Source: Bifidobacterium sp. 7101 (GTDB lineage: Bacteria > Actinomycetota > Actinomycetes > Actinomycetales > Bifidobacteriaceae). Taken from it: a stretch of DNA of 64,000 nucleotides. Below are positions 21,004 to 29,751 of the stretch, piece by piece. The DNA lies in the NCBI RefSeq assembly GCF_000499285.1, contig NZ_AWUN01000004.1, positions 1 through 64,000 of the forward strand, in the 5' to 3' direction. Under the pieces are notes generated by a model. The model did no database searches. It had not been told where the DNA came from and worked only from the letters and a program-made list of their open reading frames with translations. Within the stretch, counting starts at the first letter, position 1, and each line of letters begins with the position of its first letter. The translations under genes were made by a program, and so were the position numbers.

Positions 21004-23475
21004 ATGACCCCGTCCCAGTCGACCATTACCCCCGAGGACACCGATTCCGCCGAACCTGTTAAGGCCGATCAGGTCGTCATACGGGATACTCCGCCCCAAC
21101 GAGTCCATGACGCCGAGGACCTACTTCGTGCCTTGGCGGCTCTGATCCTGGGAATCCTGGTCACCCTGGCGGCTGTCTATCTGAAGGGCATAGCGGCCGG
21201 GGTCGAGTCGGACATGCGTCAAGCCGGCAATGCCATGGACTGGCTCATGGACGTACCCACGACATTCCTCCAACAGGCAGTGACCGTGACCGTGGTCCTG
21301 GCCGTGCTTATCCACCTGCTGGTCAATAGGGAGTGGATCCAGGCCATCACTGCACCCCTGGCTATGTTTCTTGGGTTCGGACTGGTCGTACTGACCTCAA
21401 ACCTGATCCTGAAGGCGGGCAACCCGACCCTGATTGCCTCATTCAGCTCCCAGAATGCCATAGGGTCGCCCGTCCTGCTGCCTGACTTCTATGCCGGTCT
21501 GGCTGCCTTTCTGAGCGCAGCAGGACCCCGTCGCCTGCGCAGCTCGGTCAAGTGGGGATGGAACGCTCTATACGTCGTGGCCATCATCATGGTCGCCATA
21601 TCCTCCAATTCGGCCAGCGGGGTTCTGGTCTCGCTGATTCTGGGACGGATCATGGGCATGGTCGTCCGATACCTGGCGGGGACGCAGAACAAGGGCGCCT
21701 GGGGACAGGGAGTAATACAGGCCATAGCCTCCATCGGCATCCACGCCGCCAGCCTGGAACGTCAGGATCCCAGTATGGATGCCGATGGCCAGCCCCTGCC
21801 CGCCCTCGACGACGACCTTATCGAAGCTTCCCGCATCTACAGAGCCCAGGACAGGAATGGCCGCAACTATACGGTGTCGGTCATGGATGGCCAGCTGCAC
21901 ACCATGGGCTATCTGATGCAACTCTGGCAGTGGATCAAGCTGTCCGGAGTCTCCATGCGACGGGACCGTTCGGTCAGAAACTCCATGCAACACCACATGG
22001 CCATGCTGACTGAATTGCGCGATCTGGGGCTGACCGCCCTACACCCCTACGGTCTGGCTGAGAGCGCGGAATCCTCGATTCTGGCCCTGGAGGATGACGT
22101 CCACCTTCGGCCTTTGGAACCCGCAAGCCTAGACATCGACAGGGCCAAGCAGCTGATGGACTACCTTCGTCGGGCCAACGAGCGCGGCTTTACACACCGC
22201 CGCATCCGCCCGGAGACTCTGGCCGTAGACCAGTCAGGCTGCATGGTCATCGCCGGCTGGGAGAATGGTGACAGCGCCAGTTCTCAGGCCAACATCGCCC
22301 TGGACCGTATCCAGCTTCTGACCTTGGTCGCCACGCTGATTGGTGTAGACCAGGCCATCGAGGCCGCCCGTGCCTCCTGGGGGGTCAAGACCCTGGCGGG
22401 GCTGTCGCCCTTCTGCCAGATGGTGGCCATTCCCTCACAGACCCAGGCCCTGCCCGGCTGGGATCGACAGATTCTGACCGACCTGCGCAAACAGCTGCGG
22501 GCCCTGGCTCCTCCTGAGTCGGTGGCGGAGACCGGCCAGGTGACCCTCTCCCGCTTCAGCCTGCGAAGCTTCGTGGCCCTGGCCCTCTTGGTAGTGGCAG
22601 TGGCGGTCATCATCACCCAGTTCAACCTGCCCCAGGTCATCAGCGCCGTCCGCAACGCCAACCCCTGGATGGCCGGACTCTCCTTCTTGCTGGGATCACT
22701 GTCCTGGGTGGGCTGCGCCATCACCCTGGGAGTCTTCATCGACCCGGCCAAGCGCGACTTCAGGGGCATCTTCCTATCCCAGGTCGCATCCTCGTTTACC
22801 TCGGTCTCCATGCCCGCCGGAGTTGGACCGGCCTTTGTCAACCTGCAGTTCCTGCGGCGGGACGGTTACGACAACACTATGGCCACGGCCATCATGAGCG
22901 CCGTGGTGGCGGTCCAGTTCGCGACCACCTTCTGCCTGCTGATCGTCATCGGCCTGTTCACCGGGCGCAACACCCTATCCGGGATGATTCCCACCAACAC
23001 CCTGGTCATCGTCATCGGGACGGTGGCCATCATCGCGGCCCTGATCATGGCGGTACCTTACACACGGCGGCTGGTCATGGAGCGGCTTATGCCCATCGTG
23101 GCCTCCTACGCCCGCCACCTTGTAGAGATTCTGACTCAGCCCAGGCAACTGGTGGTGGCCGTGCTCGGGGCCGTCCTGCAGTCTGCCGCCCTGGGCATGA
23201 GCTTCTGGGCCGCCCTGATGGCCTTCGGCTGCAGGACCAACGTGTTCGAGACCACCTTCGTCTTCCTCCTGGCCAACACGCTGGGTTCGGCCGTCCCCAC
23301 TCCCGGCGGCCTGGGGGCCATAGAGGCGGTGCTCTTCTCCGCCTTCCGCCTGGCTGGCGTTCCCTCGGGTGTGGCCATCTCGGCGACTCTGGTCTTCCGG
23401 GTGGCCACCTACTGGCTACGCATCCCCCTGGGAGCCCTGGCCATGCGCTGGTTGAGCAATCACAATCGCATCTGA
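21004..23475 (+). CDS. Pseudokinase-like / lysylphosphatidylglycerol-synthase-TM (UPF0104) fusion protein
   Basis: An 823-residue multi-domain membrane protein. Residues ~40-240 contain about five TM helices. Residues ~270-490 are soluble and resemble a degenerate protein kinase: FTHRRIRPETLAVDQSG aligns with the HRD...KPEN loop but has Arg for the catalytic Asp, and GWE takes the place of DFG. From ~520 to the end, seven or eight TM helices form a YbhN/MprF-type flippase-like domain (SMPAGVGPAFVNLQFLRR, SAVPTPGGLGAIE). It lacks the cytosolic aminoacyl-transferase domain of MprF. Probably a lipid or polyprenyl-linked substrate transporter; the kinase comparison is my inference. Confidence 0.8.
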   Translation: MTPSQSTITPEDTDSAEPVKADQVVIRDTPPQRVHDAEDLLRALAALILGILVTLAAVYLKGIAAGVESDMRQAGNAMDWLMDVPTTFLQQAVTVTVVLAVLIHLLVNREWIQAITAPLAMFLGFGLVVLTSNLILKAGNPTLIASFSSQNAIGSPVLLPDFYAGLAAFLSAAGPRRLRSSVKWGWNALYVVAIIMVAISSNSASGVLVSLILGRIMGMVVRYLAGTQNKGAWGQGVIQAIASIGIHAASLERQDPSMDADGQPLPALDDDLIEASRIYRAQDRNGRNYTVSVMDGQLHTMGYLMQLWQWIKLSGVSMRRDRSVRNSMQHHMAMLTELRDLGLTALHPYGLAESAESSILALEDDVHLRPLEPASLDIDRAKQLMDYLRRANERGFTHRRIRPETLAVDQSGCMVIAGWENGDSASSQANIALDRIQLLTLVATLIGVDQAIEAARASWGVKTLAGLSPFCQMVAIPSQTQALPGWDRQILTDLRKQLRALAPPESVAETGQVTLSRFSLRSFVALALLVVAVAVIITQFNLPQVISAVRNANPWMAGLSFLLGSLSWVGCAITLGVFIDPAKRDFRGIFLSQVASSFTSVSMPAGVGPAFVNLQFLRRDGYDNTMATAIMSAVVAVQFATTFCLLIVIGLFTGRNTLSGMIPTNTLVIVIGTVAIIAALIMAVPYTRRLVMERLMPIVASYARHLVEILTQPRQLVVAVLGAVLQSAALGMSFWAALMAFGCRTNVFETTFVFLLANTLGSAVPTPGGLGAIEAVLFSAFRLAGVPSGVAISATLVFRVATYWLRIPLGALAMRWLSNHNRI

Positions 23476-23644
23476 GGAGCTCTTCGGGCAGCACCAATCC
23501 AGATGGCCTCAAAAATCGCATGGTGAAATGTCGGAAACCCCCGGAAAATGCGGTGTTTGGGCCTAATCTGCGGTAATATCAGTCATTGACCGTTGGGCTT
23601 TCCCCAAATCAAGCAATGGGAGGCCCCCGAAAGAAGGATGTTCT

Positions 23645-23932
23645 ATGGCATACAACAAGTCTGATCTCGTTTCGAAGATTGCGCAGAAGTCCAACCTGAC
23701 CAAGGCTCAGGCGGAAGCTGCTGTCAACGCCTTCCAGGATGTCTTCGTCGAGGCCATGAAGTCCGGTGAGGGTCTGAAGCTGACCGGTCTGTTCTCAGCC
23801 GAGCGTGTCAAGCGTGCCGCCCGTACCGGACGCAACCCCCGTACCGGTGAGACCATCAAGATTCCGGCCAGCTATGGCGTGCGTATCTCTGCCGGTTCGC
23901 TGCTGAAGAAGGCCGTCACCAACAAGAAGTGA
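23645..23932 (+). CDS. hup: DNA-binding protein HU
   Basis: A 95-residue nucleoid protein: N-terminal helices (SDLVSKIAQKSNLTKAQAE), then the beta arm with the family signature GRNPRTGETIKIPAS. It bends DNA as a dimer. A strong AAGGATG site precedes the ATG. The ~165-base upstream gap and the terminator downstream indicate a monocistronic, highly expressed gene. It lacks the long Lys/Ala tail of mycobacterial HupB. Confidence 0.97.
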   Translation: MAYNKSDLVSKIAQKSNLTKAQAEAAVNAFQDVFVEAMKSGEGLKLTGLFSAERVKRAARTGRNPRTGETIKIPASYGVRISAGSLLKKAVTNKK

Positions 23933-23951
23933 AACCAGCCTTTCTGCAAGG

Positions 23952-23991
23952 GCCCCGGCATCCATCCACGGCTGCCGGGGCTCTTCTTTTT
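23952..23991 (+). terminator. Intrinsic terminator of hup
   Basis: The stem CCCCGGCA/TGCCGGGG (23953-23960 with 23973-23980) is followed by CTCTTCTTTTT. It is 20 bases past the hup stop and lies between convergent hup and pafA. Confidence 0.9.
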
Positions 23992-24031
23992 GCAGTAAAA
24001 CCCGAAAGATGATCAGCAGTGCAAACCGTCG

Positions 24032-25459
24032 CTAAGTACGCGGCTCTGTAGCACCCTTCAGGAAGTCCATCAGAGAGTGATATCGGGGTGGACCCAGATG
24101 GTCGAAGGGATCGGGCAGGGCCACCTCGACTCGGTGGGAACCACCCAGGACCAGGTGGCTCCAGTCGCATGACCATGTGCGCGTTCCCCGGTCTGCCACC
24201 CGGACGAAATCGCCACGCAGACGGGCCCGGGTATCCTCTGGAGGCTGGTCCATGGCGCGCTGAACTTCGGAGTCGTCGACCGGCGAGCGCATGAGCCCAT
24301 GCCTGACCAGACCGGGGAAGGACCTTCCCTCGCTCAGATCGTGATAGTCCAGGTCCAGCGCCTCTTCCAGATCCCGTCCGGCGCCTCGTCGACTCAGGCC
24401 CTGGAGCAACCGCAGCTTGGCGGCCCAATCCACCCAGTCAGCCAGATCCTGCCAACGCCCCGCGTCCAGCGCATCCAATGCTGCCCTCCAAAGTTGCAGG
24501 GCACGCAGAGCCTGGGACCGGTCGATGCCCATATCCTCCTGCTGGTCCACCAAGGCCTTGCAGGCCGACCAATAGGACTCTTGTAGACCCAGAGCGTTGA
24601 TGCCACCGGTCTTCGTGGAAGCCTGCAGGTCCAGCGTGACCCGGCCGGTCCGATCCCTACTGACAGCGCGGACTGCTGCACCGGGATCAGCCAGGGCCCA
24701 GTCTGCCAGGTCGGGTCGGCGGCCCTGGCGGCAGGCTTGTTCGATCAAGTTCAGGACCAGGTGGGTGCTGGCCATCTTGAACCAGGTGGCCAGCGGCGAC
24801 CGGTTGGTATCCCCTACGATCACATGCAGACGCCGCCATCGTTCGGGATCGGCCAGAGGCTCGTCACGGGTGTTGACCATGGGACGGGCACGGGTGGTGG
24901 CCGAGGAGACCGCCTCGTCCAGATAGTCGGCCCGCTGGCTGATCTGGAACCCATCAGAGCTCATACGACCCGCCCCGGTGATCAGCTGCCGGGTGACCAA
25001 GAAGGGGACCAGACAGGCCCCAATCATGTCCAAGGGAACTCGCCGGTCCAGCAGGTAGTTCTCATGACAACCGAAGGCATGGCCCTGGGCATCCACATTG
25101 TTGGCAAAGATGTGAACCTTCACGGACCTGTTCAGGTCCTCTGTCAGACGTTTCCCGGCGCGCTCTGCAAGGTCGGTCATGATCCGTTCCCCGGCAAGCA
25201 CCTGGGTCAGGGCTGTCAGCGGATCACGAGCCTCCGCAGTGGCATACTCCGGGTGGGAGCCCACGTCCAGATAGAGTCGAGCGCCATTGGGCAGATAGAT
25301 GTTGGTTGATCCATGCTTATCAATCAGAGGACGGAACATGGCCATAGCCACCCTGCCGGCGGCATAGGGGCCACTGGCACCGGTCAGGCTCAGTCCGTAC
25401 TCGGTCTCGATACCGAATATCCTGCGAAAGTCCGAGTCACTGCCCTGCCCGTCCGCCAT
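24032..25459 (-). CDS. pafA: PafA, Pup-protein ligase
   Basis: A 475-residue glutamine-synthetase-like ligase that joins the C-terminal Glu of Pup to lysines of target proteins, using ATP. The ATP/Mg site motif GIETEYG is near residue 16, followed by the family stretches LYLDVGSHPEYATAE, NNVDAQGHAFGCHENYL and LPFLVTRQL. It lacks the ~40-residue Dop loop. The start lies three bases after the pup stop with no good ribosome site, so translation is probably coupled. In proteasome-bearing actinobacteria prcBA usually sits nearby; none is here. Confidence 0.96.
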   Translation of the reverse strand: MADGQGSDSDFRRIFGIETEYGLSLTGASGPYAAGRVAMAMFRPLIDKHGSTNIYLPNGARLYLDVGSHPEYATAEARDPLTALTQVLAGERIMTDLAERAGKRLTEDLNRSVKVHIFANNVDAQGHAFGCHENYLLDRRVPLDMIGACLVPFLVTRQLITGAGRMSSDGFQISQRADYLDEAVSSATTRARPMVNTRDEPLADPERWRRLHVIVGDTNRSPLATWFKMASTHLVLNLIEQACRQGRRPDLADWALADPGAAVRAVSRDRTGRVTLDLQASTKTGGINALGLQESYWSACKALVDQQEDMGIDRSQALRALQLWRAALDALDAGRWQDLADWVDWAAKLRLLQGLSRRGAGRDLEEALDLDYHDLSEGRSFPGLVRHGLMRSPVDDSEVQRAMDQPPEDTRARLRGDFVRVADRGTRTWSCDWSHLVLGGSHRVEVALPDPFDHLGPPRYHSLMDFLKGATEPRT

Positions 25460-25462
25460 GAA

Positions 25463-25666
25463 TCACTGGCCGCCCTTCTGGACGAAGCCTTGCACGTACT
25501 CCTTGGCGTTGGTCTCCAGGGTGGTCTCGATGTCATCCAGGACGGCATCCAGATCGGATCCAGCCGCCTGGTCCTGTTCCTGTGCACCGATCTGCGGCAG
25601 ATCCTCTTCCTGCTCATGCTGTTGCCCGGCTGCCATGCGTCGTCCCTGTTGGAATGCCTCAACCAT
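25463..25666 (-). CDS. pup: Pup, prokaryotic ubiquitin-like protein
   Basis: A 67-residue disordered modifier, Gln/Glu/Asp-rich, with the conserved C-terminal segment VQGFVQKGGQ. The terminal Gln means Dop must deamidate it to Glu before ligation. The helix LDAVLDDIETTLETNA is the part that binds the ARC/Mpa coiled coils in known systems. GGAAGGAGAG precedes the ATG. It lies between the IMPase-like gene (24-base gap) and pafA (3-base gap). Confidence 0.96.
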   Translation of the reverse strand: MVEAFQQGRRMAAGQQHEQEEDLPQIGAQEQDQAAGSDLDAVLDDIETTLETNAKEYVQGFVQKGGQ

Positions 25667-25690
25667 GGTCGCTCTCCTTCCCGGAGCGGA

Positions 25691-26527
25691 TCAGCGCCCG
25701 CTCAGATACGTGTTCAGATCCCCCGCGATGAGTCCGTTGGTGGCCACAACGTCGTTGCTGCCCTCCCAGCGCACATGCCCGCCATCCCAGCGCCAGAGGG
25801 TGCCCTTGGCCTCCCGGACCACGACAGCCGCCGCAGAGACGGCAGGGATGTCCCAGGAGTGCAGGGCCGGTTCGAAGTAGGCATCGTAGCTACCATCCGC
25901 CACCCGGCACAGGTCCAACGAGACCGGACCGACGCGCTTGATGTCGGCAGGCTTGCCGGCCATGCGCGAGACGATCTGCAGGACCTTTTCGGACTCGTTG
26001 GGGAAGTAGGACATGCCGAAGCTGATCACTGATCCGGTCAGGGTGGTCATCGTGGAGGGGATGATCTTCTCCCGCTTGTCGCCCACGATGGTCCGTCGAA
26101 TCCTGATGGCACCCTGGCCCTTGGCCGCCAGATAGGTCAGGCCCAGGACCGGGGCATGCACGATGCCCAGGACCGGTGATGCGTGGCCTTTCTCGTCCAC
26201 GGCAAAGAGGGAGATGGTCAGCGTCCATTCGGCCATGTTGCGTACGTAGTTGACCGGACCGTCGATGTGGCCCAGGCACCAGTAGCGTCCGCCCGGACGA
26301 CGGTTGCCGGCCTCCTCCTCCCAGAAGCCGTCCATGGGGTCCAGGGCAGCGATCTTGGTCCGGCAGTAGCGGATCAGACGCGTGTCAATGCTCGGCGAGA
26401 ATTGGGTGCCTTGGCCGATGGCTGAGGTGGATCGGGGATCGTGGGGGTTGATCTGGTCCTGAAGGGCATGACGGCCGGCCTCCACGGCAATGGTGGCGGC
26501 CTGCATGGCCAAATCGCGCAATTCCAT
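25691..26527 (-). CDS. Inositol-monophosphatase-fold protein with altered catalytic motif
   Basis: A 278-residue member of the IMPase/HisN fold, encoded between dop and pup. The Glu motif WEEEAG (~69-74) and the C-terminal SWDIPAV (Asp226) are kept, as is RVGPVSLDLC. The central motif, normally DPxDGTxNF, reads GHIDGPVNY (86-94): the first metal-ligand Asp is Gly, and Thr after DG is Pro. It may therefore have weak or changed phosphatase activity, or bind a ligand without catalysis. I chose the ATG after AGAGAAGAGAAG over a TTG six codons upstream. Co-transcription with the Pup genes is likely; its job there is unknown. Confidence 0.82.
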   Translation of the reverse strand: MELRDLAMQAATIAVEAGRHALQDQINPHDPRSTSAIGQGTQFSPSIDTRLIRYCRTKIAALDPMDGFWEEEAGNRRPGGRYWCLGHIDGPVNYVRNMAEWTLTISLFAVDEKGHASPVLGIVHAPVLGLTYLAAKGQGAIRIRRTIVGDKREKIIPSTMTTLTGSVISFGMSYFPNESEKVLQIVSRMAGKPADIKRVGPVSLDLCRVADGSYDAYFEPALHSWDIPAVSAAAVVVREAKGTLWRWDGGHVRWEGSNDVVATNGLIAGDLNTYLSGR

Positions 26528-26620
26528 ACTTCTCTTCTCTTTCAAACGGGTGGTCGAGGCATTGCCGACCGTGGTCCACCGGTGGTCGTCCGGTCGGATA
26601 TCGGACTAATTTCTGCGCTA

Positions 26621-28126
26621 TCAGCAGTATATGCCGCGGCCATCCCGGCAGAAAGACCGTGTGTGACCCAGCGGATCGGACAGGTCCACAACCCTGGTCC
26701 TAGGCTCTCCCTCCGGTCCCTGCTCCTCAAGAATGACACGACTCCAGGAAATGGCCCTGACTGCATCAGGGCAACGGTGAAGCAGCTGGGAACGGTACCA
26801 GGCCCGAGTCTGCTCAGGACCCTGGTCCATGGCTCTGGTGACCTGTTCGGGATTGGCCAGTCGCAGCAAGGATCCTCTAAGTCGCCAAGGCAGGTCACGG
26901 CCGGGATCCACCCGTGCCCAGGCCAGATCCAGGGCCGCCAGACGGGGATCCGACCAGTCGGATATGGACCGACGACGGCGCAGACGCTCCAAGAGCTGCC
27001 ACTTGAGCAGCCATTCCAACCTGCCTGCCTGGTCATGCATGGCCAGACGGGCCTCGTCATCACCCGAACGCACCAGAGCCAGATCCTCGAGCGCCTGGTC
27101 CCAGAGGTTCAGAACCCTGTCCTCGGAAGAACCTGGCCGGTCGGCATCCCGTCTAGTCTGGCGGACCGCATCCAGCAGTGCCCTTTGGATGGTCAGCGCA
27201 TCAGCGCATCCTCCGTTTGCCAAAGCCAAAGGCTTGGTCAGAGTTACATCTCGCGAAACCGTGTGCAGGGCCGCCACCGGATCATCCAGCGCCCAGCGAT
27301 CCAGGAGCTCATCGACCTGACTGGTCGAACCACCCTCGGACTCCAAGAGCTCCAGCAGCAGATCGGTGGTCCCCAGCTTGAGGACCAAGGGTGCATCCAA
27401 CCGGTTGGCATCGCCTACAATCACGTGGAGACGGCGGCTGCCCGGCCCGGCGTGTGACTCGTCCCGGGTATTGATGATCGGTCGTCCGAAGGTGGTCTGC
27501 AGTCCAATCCGGCTGGTCAGATAGTCGGCGCGCTGGCTGAGCTGGAAGCCAGCCTCCTCGCTCCTGGGCCCCAGGCCCACTCTGCCCGAACCGGTATAAA
27601 TCTGGCGGGTAACGAAGTGAATGGTCATCAGGGCCGCCACCCTGGCGAAGGGCACTGCCCTATCCATCAGGTAATTCTCATGCGATCCCCAGGCGGCACC
27701 CTTGCCGTCCACGTTGTTCTTGTAAAGGGCCAGGCCTCCGGCTCTTTCTGCGGCCTGTGCCATCATCCGGTCCCCCGCGCGGTCCTGGACCAGAGCATCG
27801 AAGGCATTCACTGTCTCCGCCGAGGCATACTCAGGGTGGGCGTGATCCACATAAATCCGCGCACCATTGGGAGCTGCCACATCGATCAGCCGGGCACCGG
27901 GCGCATCAGTGAGCATGCTCGGCGCGGCAGCGGAACGCGGCAGCCGACCTCCCCTGGCGTCATTGACCGGATCCTCGCCCCCGTAGTCCCAGCGGATGTG
28001 CGCCAAGTCCGGCTGGGCAGCGGCCCTTACCAGACGCAGGGCCAAAGTACGCGGATCAGCGCCGGGATCCTGGGGGTCGGCAATGGCATACTCCGTCTCG
28101 GTACCCATGACCCGTCCGGAACTCAT
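26621..28126 (-). CDS. dop: Dop, deamidase/depupylase of Pup
   Basis: A 501-residue PafA homologue that converts the C-terminal Gln of Pup to Glu and also removes Pup from proteins. Motifs are GTETEYAIADP at the N-terminus, APNGARIYVDHAHPEYASAET, and NNVDGKGAAWGSHENYLMDR. The insertion between ~40 and ~78 (WDYGGEDPVNDARGGRLPRS) is the Dop loop that separates it from PafA. The start overlaps the arc stop by ATGA, which supports an operon. The presence of Dop matches a Pup ending in Gln. Confidence 0.96.
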   Translation of the reverse strand: MSSGRVMGTETEYAIADPQDPGADPRTLALRLVRAAAQPDLAHIRWDYGGEDPVNDARGGRLPRSAAAPSMLTDAPGARLIDVAAPNGARIYVDHAHPEYASAETVNAFDALVQDRAGDRMMAQAAERAGGLALYKNNVDGKGAAWGSHENYLMDRAVPFARVAALMTIHFVTRQIYTGSGRVGLGPRSEEAGFQLSQRADYLTSRIGLQTTFGRPIINTRDESHAGPGSRRLHVIVGDANRLDAPLVLKLGTTDLLLELLESEGGSTSQVDELLDRWALDDPVAALHTVSRDVTLTKPLALANGGCADALTIQRALLDAVRQTRRDADRPGSSEDRVLNLWDQALEDLALVRSGDDEARLAMHDQAGRLEWLLKWQLLERLRRRRSISDWSDPRLAALDLAWARVDPGRDLPWRLRGSLLRLANPEQVTRAMDQGPEQTRAWYRSQLLHRCPDAVRAISWSRVILEEQGPEGEPRTRVVDLSDPLGHTRSFCRDGRGIYC

Positions 28127-29685
28127 GACCGCTCTCCTGGCCCGTCGACTGGGCGAACCTCCTGGACCTGTCCCGGGCGCAGTCCGGCCAGATCAGCCCA
28201 ACGGTTCGGATCCTGGCCGCGGAGCTCCTCCAGAGTGTCCTCATACTGCCCACGAACCGCCCTCATGCAGAGTCCACGGTCAAGGCCCACCTGCTGTCCC
28301 TGCTCGATGGAGGCTTTGACCGCCATGGTCTTGACCCGATCAACCAGGTTATGCAGCATGGCGCCGGAGACCACGGACTCCAGGTAGAGGGGCTGCCAGC
28401 GGCCCGTGGCATCCATGATCCTGCCCAGCAGGTGGTCATCATCCTGAGCGAAGAGTCCGTCAACCAGTACCTGGATCAGCTCCTCTGGCCTGGCATCATC
28501 CTCCATGGGCATATCGGAGCTCAGATACTTGCCCAGGATGGCGGCGGACCTGATCCTGTCGGGCCTGTCGATGCGGATCTTGACATCCAGCCGTCCTGGA
28601 CGTAGAACCGCCGGGTCAATCATGTCGATGCGGTTGGAGGCACCGATGACCATGACCTGGTCCAGGGACTCGACACCGTCCAGCTCGGTCAGGAACTGGG
28701 GGACGATGGTGGTCTCCACATCCGACGAGATGCCCGATCCTCGGGTACGCAAGAGGGCATCCATCTCGTCGATGAAAACCACCACGGGCCCACCCTGGTC
28801 TGCCAGGCTACGGGCCCGGGCGAAGAGACGGCGGACCAGACGTTCGGACTCGCCCACAAACTTGTTGAGCACCTCGGGGCCCTTGACCGACAGGAAGACC
28901 CCGTGGCCGTCGCTCTCCTGGGCCAGGGCTCGAGCCAGGGCCTTGGCAATCATGGTCTTGCCATTGCCGGGCGGCCCATAGAGCAGAACACCCTTGGGAG
29001 CCTGAAGCCCATAACGACGCATCAGATCGGCGTGCTGGAAGGGCAGCTGGACAGCATCCCGGATACGTTCAATCTGCCTGTCCAGACCGCCAATGTCAGA
29101 GAAGTCCACGTCAGGAGTCTCCTCCAGCAGCATGTCGGACTGGTCAGACTCAGGCAGAACAGCCAGGGCCATTGAACAGCTTTCGTCCATGAGCAAGGCG
29201 CTACCCGCCTCGATGGGCTGGTCCTGCAGAGATCCTGCGCGTGCAACAACGCGAGTCTGTCCCGAGGAGTCTTCCACCAGCAAGGCTCCGGATTCCAAGG
29301 TCTCCCGCAGCGTGCGAACCTGCCCGGTCACCGGCTGATCGCCCACACGCACCACCACCATATCGGCATTGAGCAGAACCTCCTGGCCGGCCCTGATCCG
29401 CTCGGCGTGTATATCGGGCGCCAGAGGCACCACCATCCGTCTGGAACCGTTCAGGATCAGCAGGCGGGCCTGCTGCACCCCCTGGCTGTCATAGGCGACG
29501 GAATCCACGCCCAGGGCAAGGGCGACCGTCAAGGGCGGTTGGCCCAGCTGGGCCAACTGGCTCTTGGCCTTGGACAGTTCCTTGGCAGCCCTGGTCAGCG
29601 CCGCAGCCAGGGCCCGGTTGCGCCGATCAGCGGCCTGGTCCTGGTCATTGGCAGGTTCAGCCTGCTCAACATCATCGGACTGCAT
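28123..29685 (-). CDS. arc: ARC/Mpa, Pup-recognising AAA+ ATPase
   Basis: A 520-residue hexameric unfoldase. It has an N-terminal coiled coil (~20-47, where Pup binds), two OB-like interdomain folds (~55-185), and an AAA+ module with Walker A GPPGNGKT (237-244), Walker B VVFIDEMDAL and ASNRIDMIDPAVLRPGR. In Mycobacterium the C-terminus ends in a QYL-type tail that docks in the 20S proteasome. Here it ends GPGERS, with no such tail. It is the first gene of the Pup cluster and lies 66 bases after fmt. It may act as a stand-alone unfoldase. Confidence 0.95.
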   Translation of the reverse strand: MQSDDVEQAEPANDQDQAADRRNRALAAALTRAAKELSKAKSQLAQLGQPPLTVALALGVDSVAYDSQGVQQARLLILNGSRRMVVPLAPDIHAERIRAGQEVLLNADMVVVRVGDQPVTGQVRTLRETLESGALLVEDSSGQTRVVARAGSLQDQPIEAGSALLMDESCSMALAVLPESDQSDMLLEETPDVDFSDIGGLDRQIERIRDAVQLPFQHADLMRRYGLQAPKGVLLYGPPGNGKTMIAKALARALAQESDGHGVFLSVKGPEVLNKFVGESERLVRRLFARARSLADQGGPVVVFIDEMDALLRTRGSGISSDVETTIVPQFLTELDGVESLDQVMVIGASNRIDMIDPAVLRPGRLDVKIRIDRPDRIRSAAILGKYLSSDMPMEDDARPEELIQVLVDGLFAQDDDHLLGRIMDATGRWQPLYLESVVSGAMLHNLVDRVKTMAVKASIEQGQQVGLDRGLCMRAVRGQYEDTLEELRGQDPNRWADLAGLRPGQVQEVRPVDGPGERS

Positions 29686-29751
29686 GACTTCCCTCCTTCG
29701 TCCGTCCCTGGGAGCCTCGCTCGGCCTGGACAGCCAGCCGGGCGGAAGGAC

